8,404 bases of DNA from Pollutimonas sp036675955 (GTDB lineage: Bacteria; Pseudomonadota; Gammaproteobacteria; Burkholderiales; Burkholderiaceae_B): assembly GCA_036675955.1 (NCBI GenBank), contig JAKFDW010000372.1:1-8404 (forward strand), given 5' to 3'. The notes below the pieces were generated by a model. It made no database searches and was not told where the DNA came from. It worked only from the letters and a program-made list of their open reading frames with translations. Every line of letters begins with the position of its first letter. The first letter of the stretch is position 1. The translations under genes were made by a program, and so were the position numbers. Positions 5,775 to 8,404 of this stretch are shown one piece after another.

Positions 5775-6755
5775 ATGACCCATGGGTTTTCACGGTTTAT
5801 TGCCATCGCGATGCTGGCTGTATCAGCGGGCGCGATGCTTTCAGTGTCCTTCGACGCCGAAGCTCGCCGTGCTGGCGGCGGAAAGAGCTTTGGCCGGCAG
5901 TCTTCCAACGTAACCGAGCAGCGTCAGGCCGTTACGCCACCTGCAGCCAACAACATGACTCGCAACGCAGCCCCGGCGGCCGGCGCAGCGGCAGCCGGCA
6001 CGGCAGCCAAAAGCGGCATGTCCCGCTTTCTGGGCCCCATCGCCGGCATAGCGGCTGGCCTGGGCATTGCGGCATTGCTGTCCAGCATGGGCTTGTCCGG
6101 CGCGTTTCTTGAAATGATGTCCAGCCTGGTGCTGATCGCCCTGCTGGTTTTTGCCGTCATCTTCGTCGTTCGCAAGCTGCGCGGCGGCGCCGCCCGACCG
6201 GCCATGCAGCAAGCCGGCTCGGGCCCCTTGCACCGCCAGCACACGCAGTCGCACGGAACGCAGTCGCAGAATACCTGGCGCGAGTCCAGCCAGCCTGCAT
6301 CCGCGGCGACATCTGCCGCAACAGCGGCGGCGGTTGCGGCCGTACCGGCTCCTCCGGTGGACGACAAATGGTTCATTCCCGGCGATTTCGACACGTCCTC
6401 TTTCCTGGCCAACGCCAAGAAGCAGTTCATCGAAATCCAGGAAGTCTGGGACAGCGGCAATCTGGACAAGCTGCGCGAATACATGACCGACGACCTCGTT
6501 GCCGAAGTCAAGCCTGAAATCCTGGCTCGCAGCGAAGGCAATCACACACAGGTTGTGCTGCTCAACGCCGAACTTCTTGGCATTGAAGCGGTTTCAGGCG
6601 GCCACCTGGCCAGCGTGCGGTATTCGGGCATGCTGCGCGAAGCCAAAGAGGCGGAAGCCTTCCGCTTCGAAGAAGTCTGGAATCTGTACAAGGCCGACGG
6701 CGAAGGCTGGTTGCTGGCAGGTATTCAGCAAATTCCCGTCGAATACGCCAGCTAA
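5775..6755 (+). CDS. Tim44-domain membrane protein (COG4395 type)
   Basis: A 326-residue protein with a Tim44-like C-terminal domain. In order: a hydrophobic signal-like segment (about 6-25) followed by DAEA and RRAGGGKSFGRQSSNVTEQR (31-50), a characteristic start for bacterial Tim44-like proteins; an Ala-rich linker (52-80); a Gly/Ala-rich hydrophobic stretch (85-108) and a stronger membrane segment (114-133); a Gln/Ser/Ala-rich linker (140-195); and the Tim44/NTF2-like domain (about 198-324, from KWFIPGDFDTSSFLANAKKQF to the end). The mitochondrial relative tethers Hsp70 to the import channel; the role of bacterial homologues such as Caulobacter TimA is not settled. AEA at 28-30 could be a signal peptidase site, but uncleaved insertion is also possible. 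It lies between ubiE and ubiJ-ubiB, so a link to ubiquinone assembly at the membrane is plausible but unproven. Confidence 0.85.
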   Translation: MTHGFSRFIAIAMLAVSAGAMLSVSFDAEARRAGGGKSFGRQSSNVTEQRQAVTPPAANNMTRNAAPAAGAAAAGTAAKSGMSRFLGPIAGIAAGLGIAALLSSMGLSGAFLEMMSSLVLIALLVFAVIFVVRKLRGGAARPAMQQAGSGPLHRQHTQSHGTQSQNTWRESSQPASAATSAATAAAVAAVPAPPVDDKWFIPGDFDTSSFLANAKKQFIEIQEVWDSGNLDKLREYMTDDLVAEVKPEILARSEGNHTQVVLLNAELLGIEAVSGGHLASVRYSGMLREAKEAEAFRFEEVWNLYKADGEGWLLAGIQQIPVEYAS

Positions 6756-6782
6756 GCCTGCGACAAGCACATAAGGCGATAC

Positions 6783-6807
6783 AAGGGGCACCGCAATGGT
6801 GCCCCTT
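6783..6807 (+). terminator. Hairpin terminator after the Tim44-like gene
   Basis: AAGGGGCACC, loop GCAAT, then GGTGCCCCTT form a perfect 10-bp, GC-rich stem with a five-base loop, 27 bases after the tim44 stop. The 3' arm ends in TT and one more T follows, so the T tract is short (CCCCTTTG). It is probably an intrinsic terminator, or at least a transcript-end stabiliser. It would separate ubiE-tim44 from ubiJ-ubiB unless read-through occurs. Confidence 0.75.
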
Positions 6808-6929
6808 TGCATAGCCCGCCGGCACGGTGCGCAACGCCAGCACTCAGGATTGCTTTCACGTAAAACCGTTAAACTTGAGTCCTTGTGCCTTACCCGCTCA
6901 CCTGAACCGGCCTTGCCGCAGAAATCGAC
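6808..6929 (+). other. Presumed ubiJ-ubiB promoter region
   Basis: This 122-base stretch runs from the terminator to the ubiJ ATG and should carry the promoter for ubiJ-ubiB if the terminator is efficient. The AT-richer part around 6850-6880 (with TTGCTT at 6850-6855 and TTAAAC at 6869-6874) is the best candidate zone, but the 13-base spacing is too short for a normal sigma-70 promoter. I see no coding sequence or strong hairpin. Confidence 0.35.
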
Positions 6930-7565
6930 ATGCTTCCTTTGCCTACTTTTCTTGCTCCAGCAGCGATCCATGCGCGCATGCTCAACAAGCTGCTGCAGCG
7001 CGAAAGCTGGGCGCGAGACCGATTAAGCCGCCACGCCGGCAAGACAGCGCGCTTTATCGTCGGCAGCATCAAAACGAGTCTCACCATCCAGGCGGGGGGG
7101 CTGGTCCAGTCTTCCGATCCCGCCGTCGTGCCCGATGTCACGCTTACGATCCCGGCCGGCAAGATTGCGCAACTGCCTGCCGTGCTTCGCGCCCGCGATC
7201 CATCGTTGCTTACCGAGCTCATGCATATCGAAGGCGACGCAGGGCTGGCGCATCTGGTGTCGGATCTGGCCCGCGACCTGCGCTGGGATGCCGAAGACGA
7301 CCTGTCCAGACTGGTTGGCGACATGGCCGCGCGGCGTCTGCTGCAAACCGGAAAGATCATTGCCGAGGGTGTGCAGTCATCGGCTGAGCGCCTGGCCGGC
7401 AATGTAAGCGAATTCCTGTCCCATGAAAGCGGCATGATGGCAAGCCGCCCGGCGTTCGAAGACAACATCGCACTGATGCAGGCCATGTCCGCAAGGCTGG
7501 ACCAACTCGATGCGCGCGTGGCCAGGCTGAAGCCGGCTGCTTCCAGCCTTGTGCGCAAGGGCTGA
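6930..7565 (+). CDS. ubiJ: Ubiquinone biosynthesis accessory factor UbiJ (SCP2-like domain)
   Basis: A 211-residue protein, close to E. coli UbiJ (about 200 residues). UbiJ has an SCP2-like lipid-binding fold and, with UbiK and the hydroxylases and methyltransferases, supports aerobic ubiquinone synthesis by holding the hydrophobic intermediates. The SCP2-like region spans about 20-118, with TSLTIQAGG (49-57), the ITIP-like strand LTIPAGKIAQLPAVL (72-86) and MHIEGDAGLAHLVSDL (98-113). LRWDAEDDLSRLVGDMAARRL (117-137) follows, a stretch I recognise from betaproteobacterial UbiJ. The tail (about 176-201) is a predicted coiled coil with heptad leucines in LDQLDARVARL. The ATG at 6930 has only a poor ribosome site; Met17 at 6978 is a less likely start because it would remove the first helix. 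The stop codon is two bases before ubiB, so the pair is almost certainly co-translated. Confidence 0.88.
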   Translation: MLPLPTFLAPAAIHARMLNKLLQRESWARDRLSRHAGKTARFIVGSIKTSLTIQAGGLVQSSDPAVVPDVTLTIPAGKIAQLPAVLRARDPSLLTELMHIEGDAGLAHLVSDLARDLRWDAEDDLSRLVGDMAARRLLQTGKIIAEGVQSSAERLAGNVSEFLSHESGMMASRPAFEDNIALMQAMSARLDQLDARVARLKPAASSLVRKG

Positions 7566-7567
7566 GC

Positions 7568-8404
7568 ATGTTGACTTTCTTTCGCCTCTTTCACATTATC
7601 ATCATTGCCTTGCGCTTCCGGCTTGACGATCTCGTCCTGTCCAGCATCAAGCACCCCATTGCCTACAGCCTCTTGCGCATCGTGCGGCTTGGACGCAAGC
7701 CCAAGATGGCCCGCGGCGTGCGCCTGCGCGTGGCGCTGGAATCGCTGGGGCCCATTTTCGTCAAGTTCGGGCAAGTGCTTTCCACGCGCCGCGACCTGAT
7801 CCCGCTGGACATCGCCATCGAGCTTGCGCTGCTGCAGGATCGCGTGCCGCCGTTCCCTTCGGATCAGTCCGCAGCGCTTATTGAGGCCGCCTTGGGCGCA
7901 TCGCCGCATACCTTGTTCAAACATTTTGAAGCCGACCCCGTGGCGTCGGCATCGATTGCGCAAGTGCATTTTGCCGTATTGCACGATGGCCGCGAAGTGG
8001 CCGTCAAAGTCTTGCGCCCGGGCATGCGCGAGGTCATAGAAAAAGACCTCACTCTCATGCGTGCGCTGGCGGGGCTGGTGGAGCGCCTGGCTGCCGATGC
8101 ACGCCGCCTGAAGCCGCGCCAGGTCGTCGCGGAATTCGATATCTATCTGCACGACGAGCTCGATCTTATTCGCGAAGCTTCCAATTGCAGCCAGTTGCGG
8201 CGCAACTTCGGACCCGATACCGGCCGTGCAGACTTGCTCATGGTGCCCGAAGTCGTCTGGGAATATTGCGCCACCACGGTGTTCACCATGGAGCGCATGC
8301 GCGGCATACCGGTCAGCCAGACCGAAAGGCTCAAGGCCGCCAATATTGACCTGAAAGGGCTGGCGCGGACCGGGGTGGAAATCTTTTTCACACAGGTTTT
8401 TGCC
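7568..8404 (+). CDS. ubiB: UbiB, atypical kinase/ATPase of ubiquinone synthesis (3' end cut by window edge)
   Basis: An open frame of 279 codons running off the right edge; E. coli UbiB has about 546 residues, so roughly half is present. UbiB is a protein-kinase-like ABC1/ADCK family member with ATPase activity needed for ubiquinone synthesis, anchored to the membrane by C-terminal helices not seen here. Visible family features are the KxGQ motif (Lys66-Phe-Gly-Gln69 in IFVKFGQVLSTRRDLIP), which replaces a normal kinase N-extension; the Ala-rich loop VASASIAQVH (125-134), which replaces the usual glycine loop; the VAVK lysine (Lys147); and the DELDLIREASN segment (196-206). GVEIFFTQVF follows at the edge. 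The HADMHPGN catalytic region expected just beyond is missing from the window. The ATG lies two bases after the ubiJ stop (TGAGCATG), with no separate ribosome site. Confidence 0.93.
   Translation, partial: MLTFFRLFHIIIIALRFRLDDLVLSSIKHPIAYSLLRIVRLGRKPKMARGVRLRVALESLGPIFVKFGQVLSTRRDLIPLDIAIELALLQDRVPPFPSDQSAALIEAALGASPHTLFKHFEADPVASASIAQVHFAVLHDGREVAVKVLRPGMREVIEKDLTLMRALAGLVERLAADARRLKPRQVVAEFDIYLHDELDLIREASNCSQLRRNFGPDTGRADLLMVPEVVWEYCATTVFTMERMRGIPVSQTERLKAANIDLKGLARTGVEIFFTQVFA

Noticed and set aside
6890..8152. Long minus-strand open frame (420 codons) opposite ubiJ and ubiB
   Set aside because: It lies fully antisense to two well-recognised genes and reads as low-information Arg/Ala/Ser-rich sequence with no family motif; such frames are common opposite high-GC genes.

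Overview
The window looks like a piece of a high-GC betaproteobacterial chromosome, most likely Alcaligenaceae (Bordetella/Achromobacter/Pusillimonas-like). This is inferred from the gene content and from protein sequences that align along their length with known families; no 16S rRNA or other direct taxonomic marker is present. Almost every base is coding. I see no tRNA, rRNA, insertion sequence, phage gene or CRISPR array.

Layout. (1) At the left edge a short plus-strand gene (37-369) encodes a stand-alone STAS-domain anti-sigma-factor antagonist. Its 3' end overlaps, tail to tail, the end of the first leftward operon. (2) A minus-strand block, read right to left, runs phoB (3938-4639), phoR (2589-3887), a VOC/glyoxalase-fold enzyme (2087-2515), pxpB (1341-2072) and pxpC (355-1344). 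phoB and phoR form the phosphate-starvation two-component system. pxpB and pxpC are the two ATP-dependent 5-oxoprolinase subunits, joined by an ATGA overlap; the third subunit, PxpA, is not in the window. The VOC gene sits 14 bases before pxpB, so VOC-pxpB-pxpC reads as one translational unit. (3) A 152-base AT-rich divergent region (4640-4791) separates phoB from ubiE. (4) The plus-strand block runs ubiE (4792-5580), a Tim44-like membrane protein (5775-6755), a hairpin terminator (6783-6807), ubiJ (6930-7565) and ubiB (7568 to the window edge, incomplete).

How the genes work together. ubiE, ubiJ and ubiB are the aerobic ubiquinone genes that form a contiguous ubiE-ubiJ-ubiB cluster in E. coli. 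UbiE is the C-methyltransferase, UbiJ the SCP2-like accessory factor and UbiB the atypical kinase/ATPase. Here a Tim44-domain gene and a terminator lie between ubiE and ubiJ. The phosphate sensor pair and the oxoproline genes are probably separate functions that share a strand. The most interesting leads are the Tim44 gene inside the ubiquinone cluster, a structured leader in front of it, a possible leaderless ubiE start, and the pxpBC pair without pxpA beside a VOC enzyme. I found no convincing evidence of a wholly new system.
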